Below, piece by piece: positions 1 to 7,915 of a DNA stretch of 8,438 nt. Made by a program: the position numbers and the translations under genes. This DNA comes from Melioribacteraceae bacterium. Lineage in GTDB: Bacteria > Bacteroidota > Ignavibacteria > Ignavibacteriales > Melioribacteraceae. Each line of letters starts with the position of its first letter. The stretch's first letter is position 1. Where the stretch lies: positions 1 through 8,438 of the forward strand of contig JAQICK010000209.1 of the NCBI GenBank assembly GCA_027858595.1. The letters are read 5' to 3'. The notes beneath the pieces were generated by a model, which ran no database searches, was not told the origin of the DNA, and saw only the letters and a program-made list of their open reading frames with translations.

Positions 1-9
1 ACACTATTC

Positions 10-36
10 AGGGATAGACAATTTATCCCTTTTTTT
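10..36 (+). terminator. Probable intrinsic terminator of an upstream gene
   Basis: A 7-bp perfect stem (AGGGATA at 10-16 pairing with TATCCCT at 24-30), extendable by one G-T pair, is followed by a run of seven T (30-36). This is the form of a rho-independent terminator for a rightward gene lying left of the window. The stem is short and only moderately GC-rich, so its strength is uncertain. It separates the three-gene operon from whatever lies upstream. Confidence 0.6.
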
Positions 37-135
37 CTCTAACCTCTTACTTCTCACTTCTACTTAAGAAAATCTGAAAATAAGACGGAGTTATTCAAAT
101 TCATGAATATTTTCACAAATAATTACTATATATAA

Positions 136-193
136 TTGCTAAAAACAATTTGTTATAGTATCTTAAACACTTCGGATTTTAGGATATTATAAT
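136..193 (+). promoter_or_regulatory. Candidate promoter region of the three-gene operon
   Basis: The 200 bases before the first gene are very AT-rich, and two sigma-70-like arrangements can be read. One is TTGCTA (136-141), a 17-base spacer, then TATCTT (159-164). The other is a perfect TATAAT (188-193) with only a poor upstream partner (TTAAAC at 163-168, 19-base spacer). A small inverted repeat, AACAA-T-TTGTT (144-154), lies between the elements of the first candidate and could be an operator. In sequence this AT-rich such matches arise by chance, and lineages related to Bacteroidota often use a different promoter consensus, so the exact site is unproven. A promoter somewhere here is expected because a terminator precedes the region and a gene follows it. 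Confidence 0.25.
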
Positions 194-222
194 TAAACTA
201 TTAACTACCATATAACTTATTC

Positions 223-228
223 GAGAGG
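223..228 (+). promoter_or_regulatory. Ribosome binding site of the TonB-dependent receptor gene
   Basis: GAGAGG lies eight bases before the ATG at 237 and supports that start. The whole spacer (229-236) is a run of eight T, which is unusual because slippage in it would change the spacing between the Shine-Dalgarno sequence and the start codon. Confidence 0.6.
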
Positions 229-236
229 TTTTTTTT

Positions 237-3086
237 ATGAAAAAACATCTACTTTTGTTTCTTTTCTTTATAACGATATTTGCTTCTTCAATGCTATTTG
301 CTGGCAGTGCTGGAAAGATTGCAGGTACTGTTAAAGACAAAGAAACTGGCGAAACCCTACCGTTTGCAAATGTTTTTGTTGATGGAACAAACATGGGTGC
401 CGCAACTGATATTGATGGTAACTTCACAATTCTTAATGTTGCACCAGGATTGTACACAGTTACTGCTTCAGTTGTTGGATTTCAAAAAGTAGCAATTAAA
501 GACGTTCGCGTTAATGTCGATTTTACTACTCGACTTGAATTTGAATTAAGTAGCGGTTCCATAACAATGGAAGCTGTTGTTGTTCAAGGCGTGAGAGACC
601 CACTTATTAGACAAGATTTAACAAATCCAACAGTTTCTATAAATGCAGAGACAATTCAAGAATTACCTGTTGACCAAATTAGCGATGTTATTAAATTACA
701 GTCTGGTGTTACAGTTGGCGATGATGGATCAATTCATATGCGTGGTGGTTTTGGTAACGAAACTTCATACACGCTTAATGGTGTTTCTCTTAATGATCCT
801 TACAATAATAAAAAATCAGTTGGACTTGCAACAAACGCTGTTCAAGAGGTTTCTGTTTCTAGCGGTACATTTAGTGCTGAATACGGAAATGCTCTTTCTG
901 GTATTGTAAATTATGTTACTCGCGAGGGTGGCAATAAGTTTACATTTAGTTTGCGTGGATACGCAGGTGATTATCTTACAAACAGAACTGAACTTTTCCC
1001 AAACATTGATGATATCAATCCACTAAACCGTGGAAGACTTGAGGCTACTTTAGGTGGACCAATTGTTTCTAATTCTTTAAAGTTCTTTGTTTCCGGAGTT
1101 TATGAAAACTATAATGGTTTATATGAAGGAACAAGATTATATAACACTACTGATTCTTATTTAAGTCGTGAATCATTTAGTTCGGTAACTGATGCAAAAG
1201 GAACTAATTTGGATGAAAGATCAGGCAGTGCAGGTGAAGCATATTGGTTTAACCCATATGGTAGCGTAACTGATAGTTTACCAACTGGTGATGGTGCATA
1301 TGTTCAAATGAATCCTTCAACAAGTTTAAACCTGCAAGGTAATTTAATATTTAATATTAGCTCTTTAATTAAATTGCGTTATGAAGGTGTTTATAACAAA
1401 GGTGACTGGAAAAATTATGATAGAGTTTGGAAGTTTAATCCAGATGGTGTTGGAACAAATTATTCAGAAGGTTTAATTCAAACGTTAGATTTAACACATA
1501 CAGTTAATCAAAATATGTTTTATACTTTGAAAGCATCGTATGGTTATAACACCTATCAGTATCATCTTTATGAAGATTTTGATGACCCCAGATACTTACC
1601 GTCCCAATATCGGTTAGGAATTGGTAATACTGGATTTTTAGCTGGTGGAACTGACCTTGAGAGAACTGATAGAAGAACTGAAACTATGACCTTTAAGGGC
1701 GATATGGTTGCTCAAATGGGGTTGCATGAACTTAAATTTGGTTTTGAAGGAAGACAACATAAGTTAGATTATCTAAACTATAATGTATTAATTTTAACAG
1801 ATACTTATGAAAAAATATCAAATGATTACTTGCTTTATGGAAGTGGAGATTTGATGAGATTTGGTGTTGATGAGAGAGACCCTAATGCAAAAAATTATGT
1901 GAAAGAACCTGTTGATGCTGCTCTTTATTTTGTTGATAAAATGGAATTAGCAAACAGCTTTATTCTAAATGTTGGCTTACGATATGAATATTTTGATGCA
2001 AAATCAACTTACAATACTGATTTGTCTGCAGACTTAGAAGATTTACAATCTGGAACTATGTATAGAAATATGGCAGAGACTGAAGCTAAACATTATTTAT
2101 CTCCTAGAGTATCTGTTTCATATCCAATTACTGCAGAATCTGTGATTAGATTTTCTTATGGGCATTTCTTCCAAAATGGTAGTTTATCATCACTTTATGA
2201 AAATGATAATTTCTATGTCACAAATGTTGGTTCAACTCCAAAATTTGGTAATGCAAATGTTGAAATGCAGCGTTCTATTCAATACGAACTTGGCTTGCAA
2301 CAACAGCTTACAAATAATTTGAAAGTAGAAATTACTGGCTATTATAAAGATGTAAGAGATTATATTTATTATCAAACTGTATTTACAGAAACTGGTAGAG
2401 AATATGAGGTGCTTACAAATTTAGCTTATTCTAATGTGCGTGGTGTTTCGGTAAGATTAGAGAGAAGAAGAAACAAAGAAGATATGTTCTATGGTTCTTT
2501 AGATTATACATACCAAATTGCTGAAGGTAATAGAACAGAACCATCTGAGCAACTATTTTTTAGTGAAGCTTCAGGAGCACAAACAGAAACTTATTTAGTG
2601 CCTCTAAGTTTTGATAGAAGCAATGTCGTAAATATTACTTTTGGTTTATACGATTATGAGAACTGGACTTTAGGCGTGATTTATAATATACAATCTGGTA
2701 CTCCATATACTCCAGCTTATCCTCCAAGTATTGTTCCTATTACATTTGAACAACGTTCAGGCGTGAAACCATTACAGCATAATCTTGATTTCAAGTTTGA
2801 GAAATTCTTTAAAATGGGTGATTTTGATTGGTCAGTTTTCTTATGGGTAAGCAATGTGCTTGATACACAAAACGAACTTACAGTATATGAAAGTACTGGT
2901 AGAGCACTTAGTACAATTGAAGAAACTACAAATCCTACTCAGTTTAATAGTATCAAAGATAGAATGGAAAGAGGAGATGCCGGTTTATTTGATATAAGTG
3001 AAATAGACAACTACTATTCTGGAAGACCAGAAAGAGTTAATCGCCCTAGAGAAGTACGACTAGGTTTTTCACTTAACTTTAATTGA
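237..3086 (+). CDS. TonB-dependent receptor with N-terminal carboxypeptidase-regulatory-like domain
   Basis: This is a 949-residue outer-membrane receptor of the TonB-dependent family. In that family a substrate is bound outside and taken up using energy passed by TonB-ExbBD; the substrate here cannot be read from sequence. Residues 1-22 form a signal peptide (MKK, then a long hydrophobic run ending LFA). Residues about 27-108 match a carboxypeptidase-regulatory-like beta-sandwich: GTVKDKETGETLPFANV, then TDIDGNF and PGLYTV. A TonB-box-like stretch, EAVVVQG, follows at about 112-118. The plug spans about 125-232 and carries IHMRGG (166-171), LNGVSLNDPY (180-189) and a GNALSGIVNYVTREGG end. 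The rest, with many alternating aromatic and polar residues, is the barrel, ending in LGFSLNFN. The ATG is supported by GAGAGG eight bases upstream. The next gene begins 23 bases after the stop without a terminator, so it is probably co-transcribed. The cargo-like and PorV-like neighbours hint at a role in surface protein handling as well as, or instead of, nutrient uptake; that is inference. Confidence 0.92.
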   Translation: MKKHLLLFLFFITIFASSMLFAGSAGKIAGTVKDKETGETLPFANVFVDGTNMGAATDIDGNFTILNVAPGLYTVTASVVGFQKVAIKDVRVNVDFTTRLEFELSSGSITMEAVVVQGVRDPLIRQDLTNPTVSINAETIQELPVDQISDVIKLQSGVTVGDDGSIHMRGGFGNETSYTLNGVSLNDPYNNKKSVGLATNAVQEVSVSSGTFSAEYGNALSGIVNYVTREGGNKFTFSLRGYAGDYLTNRTELFPNIDDINPLNRGRLEATLGGPIVSNSLKFFVSGVYENYNGLYEGTRLYNTTDSYLSRESFSSVTDAKGTNLDERSGSAGEAYWFNPYGSVTDSLPTGDGAYVQMNPSTSLNLQGNLIFNISSLIKLRYEGVYNKGDWKNYDRVWKFNPDGVGTNYSEGLIQTLDLTHTVNQNMFYTLKASYGYNTYQYHLYEDFDDPRYLPSQYRLGIGNTGFLAGGTDLERTDRRTETMTFKGDMVAQMGLHELKFGFEGRQHKLDYLNYNVLILTDTYEKISNDYLLYGSGDLMRFGVDERDPNAKNYVKEPVDAALYFVDKMELANSFILNVGLRYEYFDAKSTYNTDLSADLEDLQSGTMYRNMAETEAKHYLSPRVSVSYPITAESVIRFSYGHFFQNGSLSSLYENDNFYVTNVGSTPKFGNANVEMQRSIQYELGLQQQLTNNLKVEITGYYKDVRDYIYYQTVFTETGREYEVLTNLAYSNVRGVSVRLERRRNKEDMFYGSLDYTYQIAEGNRTEPSEQLFFSEASGAQTETYLVPLSFDRSNVVNITFGLYDYENWTLGVIYNIQSGTPYTPAYPPSIVPITFEQRSGVKPLQHNLDFKFEKFFKMGDFDWSVFLWVSNVLDTQNELTVYESTGRALSTIEETTNPTQFNSIKDRMERGDAGLFDISEIDNYYSGRPERVNRPREVRLGFSLNFN

Positions 3087-3096
3087 GAATAATTAC

Positions 3097-3100
3097 AGGA
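3097..3100 (+). promoter_or_regulatory. Ribosome binding site of the large secreted protein gene
   Basis: AGGA, nine bases before the ATG at 3110, lies in the 23-base gap after the receptor gene. It supports 3110 as the start; a second in-frame ATG two codons later (3116) would give nearly the same signal peptide. Confidence 0.5.
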
Positions 3101-3109
3101 TAAATAAAT

Positions 3110-6100
3110 ATGAAAATGAAAACAAAAATATTCCTATTCCTAGCATTAACTCTCTTCCTTTCTGTGCAATCTTATGCACAAAGAATTGATGAGAATGGAT
3201 ATCCTATTTATAAGGAGATGTCTGAAGAGGATGCCCAGAGAGTGTTAGGAGATATGTATTCACCAAAATTCTTTAAGGTTAATGGTGAAACAAAGCATAT
3301 TAAGAGTTCCATAATTAATGGAAATAAAATTACAACTATTCTTTATAACTACGCTTCAATTTGTAAACCTAATACACTAGGTAACATTGCAGATTTAGTT
3401 TGGAATGGTTTAGGTTATGGATTTGAATTTGGTCCACTTGCAGCTGCTCCAGTTGTTGGTAACGATGGATCAACATTAAATATTGTTTCTGATTCTTTTG
3501 TATTAACGGGACAAGGAGATTATAATATTGGTGGTTCTCTCAAGTGGGGTTGGTTGCCAAAAGCTGGTTATGTTGATACTACAGAAGGACAGAATGAAAT
3601 TGCTCGTCTTGGTATTGCCGATACAGATGGCGATGGTAAACCTGACTCGTGGCCTGATAAATGGTATAATCCTGAAATAGGCAAATATGTTTGGCCAGCA
3701 TTTCTTGGTGATCAAGCATCTGCTCCTGATGAAGAAGTTTACTATGTTGTAGATGATTTTTCTGACAGAGAATTTAATTATACTCCTTCACCCTCTAATT
3801 CTAATATTGGTGGTTTAGGTTTGGATATGGAAGTAAGAGTATTACAATTTAATAATTCTCTTGCAGAAGACATTATGTTTCTTGTTTACCAAATTACAAA
3901 TGCTAGTGAAAAGAAAATTGAAGGTGCATATTTTGGTATGCATGGTGATCCTCATGTTGGTGGACCATCCGATTATGGTGATGATAGAGCAGATTTTATT
4001 GATCCATTTGGTCAATCTATTCAATTGAGCGGTGTTCCACAAAGAGCAAGAAGTATGGTTTATTCTTGGGATGATGATGGCACTGGTGCTGCTGGAAGAC
4101 CAACTGGTTATTTTGGTTGGAAATTTCTTGAATCCCCATCAAATAATATTGATTTATTAGATAATGATGATGATGGAATTACAGATGAGTCTCCAGACAA
4201 TAGTGCTGGTACTTACATTGATGGTATTAACGTTCCGTTAAAAACCGGCATTAGTGATATTGATAAATTTACTGAAATTTATGGTACACCTCAACCAAGA
4301 TTTTCTGGTGATGAAGATGGTGATTGGGATGCTACAAAAGATGATATTGGTATAGACGGTATCGGACCAGATTCTGAAAATTATCCTGGTGCAGATTATG
4401 GCGAAGGTGACGGAGTTCCATCGCAAGGTTGGTATAGCGATTTAAATGGTGATGGCGATTATAATATTGGCGAACCAGTTAGTGACGAGAGAATAGCTGG
4501 TCTTAAATGGGCTGGTTCTGAATTAAACTTTGGTTTAAGAGATATTTCAGAATCTGATCAAATTGGACTTTCAAGTTTTCATGCTGCAGCTTATACAAAC
4601 TCAGATCCAAATGTACCACGTAATGATCCTTTAATGTGGCAATGGTTATCATCCGATTCTATTAGTGCAGATCAAGAATTATTGTCAACTGCAGGAGATA
4701 ATATTTTTAACTTTGGTACTGGTCCTTTATCTCTAGAAGTTGGTGAATCTCAAAGATTCTCAATGGCTATTCTTTTTGGAAATAATGTTGATCACTTATT
4801 ATTGAATGCAGAAACTTCAACACGTATTCTTGAATCAGATTATCGATTTGCTAAACCCCCTAACAAGCCAAATTTATCTGTTGTGCCTGGTGATGGTAGG
4901 GTAACTTTATATTGGGATGATTACGCAGAAGAATCTTTCGATCCATTTATTAGAACTTTCGATTTTCAAGGATACAAAATATACAGAAGTCGCGATCCTA
5001 ATTTTGGAGATGTAAAAACAATTACTGATGGTTTTGGCAATCCATTTCTTGGAGAAGGAATTGCTCAATTTGATGTTATTGATAGTCTTAAAGGTTTTCA
5101 CCCTGTTGAATTTCTTGGACGTGGAATCAAATATAATGTTGGAACAAATAGTGGCTTAGTTCACGAATATGTTGACACACTAGTTACAAATGGTATTACT
5201 TATTATTATGCCTTAGCTGCTTATGATGGTGGTTCTGTTAAATTTGACATCCCACCAACAGAAACTCAAACAATTATTGATGTTGATCCTATTACAGGAG
5301 AAATGACTTTTGATGTAAATACAGCAATGGCTGTTCCTATGGGAAATGTTTCTGGTTTTGTTGATGCCGAAGCTGGCGTTGGTGGTATTCCAGATCAATT
5401 AATAGGTAATTCTACTGGAGACATGGTAATTAAAATTATGCAGCCTCAAGACGTAGATGATAAACTCTACTCAATTGAATTTTCTGATGCTGATAGATAT
5501 AGCGTTTTTGACTCAACTGGGTTTAAAGATGGCTTCACTTCAAAGGATACTGTATTTGTTGATTTAGTAAAACAGAATATTAAAGAAAGTAGTTTTGTTC
5601 TTACTGATGCTGGTGGAAATGTTATTGATAAGTCAAAATATATTATTAAAGCGGATGAAGGAAAAATTAGAGGAAACAATCCTGATGATTTACCTGCAGG
5701 TGAAGCATTTACTGCTGAATATAGATTCTTTCCAGTATTTAATAGTACTAAAATTGATAGTTCTGATGCAAATCCTGTATTTGATGGTATGAGACTTTTT
5801 GTTAAAAATCACAACTTAAATCTAAGTCAAAAAAAATCCGATTGGGATGATAATGCAACTAGTAATGTTGTTGATTCTGTTCTTTGGAGTACTTCTAATG
5901 CAGATTATATTGGTACACCTCATGTTCAATATAGAGCAGATTGGGAAGTTACGTGGCTTGATTTAGCTGATACTGCAGCTGATGGTTCATGGAATGGAGA
6001 TTCTGTTTTAGCTGTACCTTCAATGAGTGTTGGAACTGTGCCATTTAATATAATAAATCTATCAGAAGTTGATTCACTAGGAAATTATATTAAAGCTAAC

Positions 6101-6772
6101 TACATGTTGGATGAAACAAAAGACCCAACTCTTGCCAATAAAAAATGGGATTGGGGAGAAGGTTTAATTATACGACCAACTCTTCCAGGTGGAGCTTCAG
6201 AAGTTTCATACTTATTAAGGTTTAGTTTCCCCGATACTACAAATTATGTTGCAGTTGATACTGTCTGGTTTTATAAAGATCCAGAAGATACTACCGATTT
6301 CGTAGTCAATTATGTTGACACAACTATTACTAAAATTGATGCGGTTTTACCTGTCGCTGGTGATAGATATTACGTAAGAACTGATAAACCTTTCGAAGCT
6401 GGAGACAAATACAGTTACTCTAGTACTGCTGCTGAAATTGATTTATCAAAAGTATCTGCTAGTTTGGAAGATATTAAAGTTGTTCCAAATCCATACGTTG
6501 CATACAGTATGACTGAGGAACCTGGAAGACTTCCAGAACAGCGTGGCGGAAGAGAAGTTCAATTTAGAAATCTTCCAGAAGAGTGTACAATAAGAATCTA
6601 CACTATTACTGGTGAATTGGTACAAGAGATATATAAAAATGATTTAACAAGTTATGCAGCTTGGGATTTGCTCAGCTTTGAAGGACATAGAATTGCTTAT
6701 GGCGTCTATATCTATCATGTTGAAGTTCCTAATGTTGGTGAAAAAATTGGAAGAATTGGGGTTATAAAATAG
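3110..6772 (+). CDS. Large secreted protein of unnamed family with FN3-like module and T9SS-type C-terminal domain
   Basis: This is a 1220-residue exported protein with no assigned function. I recognise it as resembling unnamed secreted proteins of Ignavibacteria and related FCB phyla, from memory only. Residues 1-23 are a signal peptide (MKMKTK, hydrophobic core, cut after SYA before Q24). The N-terminal half is rich in Gly, Asp and aromatics and holds HGDPHVGG (278-285). It has several acidic loops resembling calcium-binding dockerin or thrombospondin-3 repeats: DTDGDGKPD (171-179), DNDDDGITDES (351-361), GDEDGDWD (400-407) and DLNGDGDYNIGE (444-455). Residues about 585-720 look like a fibronectin-III module with insertions, with VTLYWDD, GYKIYRSRDPNF and YYYALAAYDGG as strands. 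The last ~100 residues (from about 1118) form a FlgD/T9SS-sorting-like domain with VVPNPY (1124-1129), CTIRIYTITGELV, AYGVYIYHVE and a terminal IGVIK. I found only two cysteines, at 85 and 1159. It probably reaches the cell surface or outside by T9SS. The stop is TAG, and the PorV-like gene follows closely. Confidence 0.85.
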   Translation: MKMKTKIFLFLALTLFLSVQSYAQRIDENGYPIYKEMSEEDAQRVLGDMYSPKFFKVNGETKHIKSSIINGNKITTILYNYASICKPNTLGNIADLVWNGLGYGFEFGPLAAAPVVGNDGSTLNIVSDSFVLTGQGDYNIGGSLKWGWLPKAGYVDTTEGQNEIARLGIADTDGDGKPDSWPDKWYNPEIGKYVWPAFLGDQASAPDEEVYYVVDDFSDREFNYTPSPSNSNIGGLGLDMEVRVLQFNNSLAEDIMFLVYQITNASEKKIEGAYFGMHGDPHVGGPSDYGDDRADFIDPFGQSIQLSGVPQRARSMVYSWDDDGTGAAGRPTGYFGWKFLESPSNNIDLLDNDDDGITDESPDNSAGTYIDGINVPLKTGISDIDKFTEIYGTPQPRFSGDEDGDWDATKDDIGIDGIGPDSENYPGADYGEGDGVPSQGWYSDLNGDGDYNIGEPVSDERIAGLKWAGSELNFGLRDISESDQIGLSSFHAAAYTNSDPNVPRNDPLMWQWLSSDSISADQELLSTAGDNIFNFGTGPLSLEVGESQRFSMAILFGNNVDHLLLNAETSTRILESDYRFAKPPNKPNLSVVPGDGRVTLYWDDYAEESFDPFIRTFDFQGYKIYRSRDPNFGDVKTITDGFGNPFLGEGIAQFDVIDSLKGFHPVEFLGRGIKYNVGTNSGLVHEYVDTLVTNGITYYYALAAYDGGSVKFDIPPTETQTIIDVDPITGEMTFDVNTAMAVPMGNVSGFVDAEAGVGGIPDQLIGNSTGDMVIKIMQPQDVDDKLYSIEFSDADRYSVFDSTGFKDGFTSKDTVFVDLVKQNIKESSFVLTDAGGNVIDKSKYIIKADEGKIRGNNPDDLPAGEAFTAEYRFFPVFNSTKIDSSDANPVFDGMRLFVKNHNLNLSQKKSDWDDNATSNVVDSVLWSTSNADYIGTPHVQYRADWEVTWLDLADTAADGSWNGDSVLAVPSMSVGTVPFNIINLSEVDSLGNYIKANYMLDETKDPTLANKKWDWGEGLIIRPTLPGGASEVSYLLRFSFPDTTNYVAVDTVWFYKDPEDTTDFVVNYVDTTITKIDAVLPVAGDRYYVRTDKPFEAGDKYSYSSTAAEIDLSKVSASLEDIKVVPNPYVAYSMTEEPGRLPEQRGGREVQFRNLPEECTIRIYTITGELVQEIYKNDLTSYAAWDLLSFEGHRIAYGVYIYHVEVPNVGEKIGRIGVIK

Positions 6773-6811
6773 GAAGAAATCATGAATAAGAAATCTTTAA
6801 AATTTTATAAC

Positions 6812-6816
6812 GGAGG
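6812..6816 (+). promoter_or_regulatory. Ribosome binding site deciding the PorV-like start
   Basis: GGAGG lies seven bases before the ATG at 6824. It is the strongest Shine-Dalgarno match in the window and favours 6824 over the earlier in-frame ATG at 6782, which is preceded only by a weaker AGGAA (6771-6775). Confidence 0.7.
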
Positions 6817-6823
6817 AAAATTA

Positions 6824-7858
6824 ATGAAAAAAAATAGCCTTATAATTATATTCTTGGTGCTTGGATTATTTACTCAATTTCAAGCTCAAGATAAAAGTGG
6901 TACTTCAAAAGTTGGTACCACTGTTGCCCAGTTCCTTAAAATTGGTGCTGGTGCAAGAGCAGTAGGTATGGGTGGTGCATATTCAGCTATGAGCCACGAT
7001 ATATATTCTGTCTATTGGAATCCTGCTGGATTATCAACAAGTACAAATACTTCGGAAGTAACTTTTAATCATGCAAGTTGGCTTGCCGATATTAAGTATG
7101 ACTTTGCTGCTGCCTCATTTAATATGGGTGATATGGGAACACTTGCAGCAAGTTTTACATCTCTAGGAGTTCCTGAACAAGAAGTTACTACCCTTTCTAA
7201 TCCAGATGGTGATGGAAGAATGTGGGATGCTTCGTCAATAGCAATTGGATTAACATATTCCAAAATGCTTACAGACAGGTTCTCTATTGGTGTTAATGCC
7301 AAGTTTATTAGAGAAAGCATTTGGAATTCATCTGCTAGCGGATTTGCAATTGATGTTGGTACATTATACCGTACACCATTTAACGATTTAACAATATCTG
7401 CTGCCATATTTAATTTTGGTTCTGATATGTCTTTGGATGGAAGAGATATCCAACTTAATATTGATCCAAATGATAATATTGATACTGGTCCTAATAATAT
7501 TCCTGCAAATTATGATACAGATGCGTTTGCAATTCCGATGATGTTCAGATTTGGTCTTGCAATGGATGTTGTGAAATCTCGTTATATGCGCTTAACCACT
7601 TCAGTTGATGCAGTTCAACCAAATGACAACTCTAATTATTTGAATCTTGGTAGTGAGTTTGCTTATGACGAAATGTTTATGGTTCGCCTTGGATATAGAC
7701 AACTATTTATGAATAATAGTGAAGGTGGCTTAACATTTGGTGCTGGTCTTAAATATAAAATTGCTGATAGTTTTAGTGTTTTCATAAACTATGCATATGC
7801 TGATTATGGCGAAAATCTTAAGGAAGTTCATTTCTTTGATGTTAGTTTAGAGTTGTAA
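6824..7858 (+). CDS. PorV/PorQ-family outer-membrane protein
   Basis: From the ATG at 6824 this is a 344-residue outer-membrane beta-barrel protein of the PorV/PorQ family (FadL-like fold). In characterised T9SS organisms PorV binds cargo C-terminal domains after outer-membrane passage and shuttles them to the attachment complex, while PorQ has a related surface role. Residues 1-21 are a signal peptide (MKKNSLIIIF, cut after FQA before Q22). The family signature follows at about 36-70: FLKIGAGARAVGMGGAY, then VYWNPAGLS. The rest alternates as barrel strands, with FSIGVNAKFIRE, GFAIDVGTLYR, FGAGLKYKI and a final FFDVSLEL. An in-frame ATG at 6782 would add 14 residues (MNKKSLKFYNGGKL) ahead of a normal signal peptide; the better ribosome site and signal-peptide geometry favour 6824. 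The gene sits 51 bases after the candidate cargo gene and ends the operon at a strong terminator. Whether it acts as PorV, PorQ or a separate paralogue cannot be told from this sequence alone. Confidence 0.88.
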   Translation: MKKNSLIIIFLVLGLFTQFQAQDKSGTSKVGTTVAQFLKIGAGARAVGMGGAYSAMSHDIYSVYWNPAGLSTSTNTSEVTFNHASWLADIKYDFAAASFNMGDMGTLAASFTSLGVPEQEVTTLSNPDGDGRMWDASSIAIGLTYSKMLTDRFSIGVNAKFIRESIWNSSASGFAIDVGTLYRTPFNDLTISAAIFNFGSDMSLDGRDIQLNIDPNDNIDTGPNNIPANYDTDAFAIPMMFRFGLAMDVVKSRYMRLTTSVDAVQPNDNSNYLNLGSEFAYDEMFMVRLGYRQLFMNNSEGGLTFGAGLKYKIADSFSVFINYAYADYGENLKEVHFFDVSLEL

Positions 7859-7869
7859 TAATTTTAATC

Positions 7870-7915
7870 TTAGTGTTTCTCTGTAGATTATTTATACAGA
7901 GAAACACTAATTTTT
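7870..7915 (+). terminator. Strong intrinsic terminator closing the operon
   Basis: A perfect 16-bp inverted repeat (7870-7885 with 7895-7910) encloses a nine-base loop (GATTATTTA) and is followed by five T (7911-7915). It starts 11 bases after the PorV-like stop, so it ends that operon. The convergent toxin gene finishes inside the right arm: its last codon and stop (7912-7907) overlap the stem. Read leftward, the hairpin is followed by GATTAAAAT rather than a T run, so it would be a weaker terminator for the minus strand. Confidence 0.9.

Noticed and set aside
99..108. 10-bp palindrome ATTCATGAAT in the leader
   Set aside because: It is short, AT-rich, and has no second copy seen in the region; it is likely by chance.
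103..135. Ten-codon open frame (MNIFTNNYYI) in the leader, with GACGGAG upstream
   Set aside because: The Shine-Dalgarno-like sequence is 12 bases from the ATG, the peptide is generic for AT-rich sequence, and no attenuator hairpin follows it before the receptor gene.
179..457. Minus-strand 92-codon open frame across the promoter and the receptor's 5' end
   Set aside because: It is antisense to the signal peptide and regulatory-like domain of the receptor, has no recognisable motif, and is a shadow of the coding strand.
7069..7407. Minus-strand 112-codon open frame inside the PorV-like gene
   Set aside because: The plus-strand frame is a clear PorV/PorQ-family protein with a continuous barrel pattern; the antisense frame has no family features or ribosome site.
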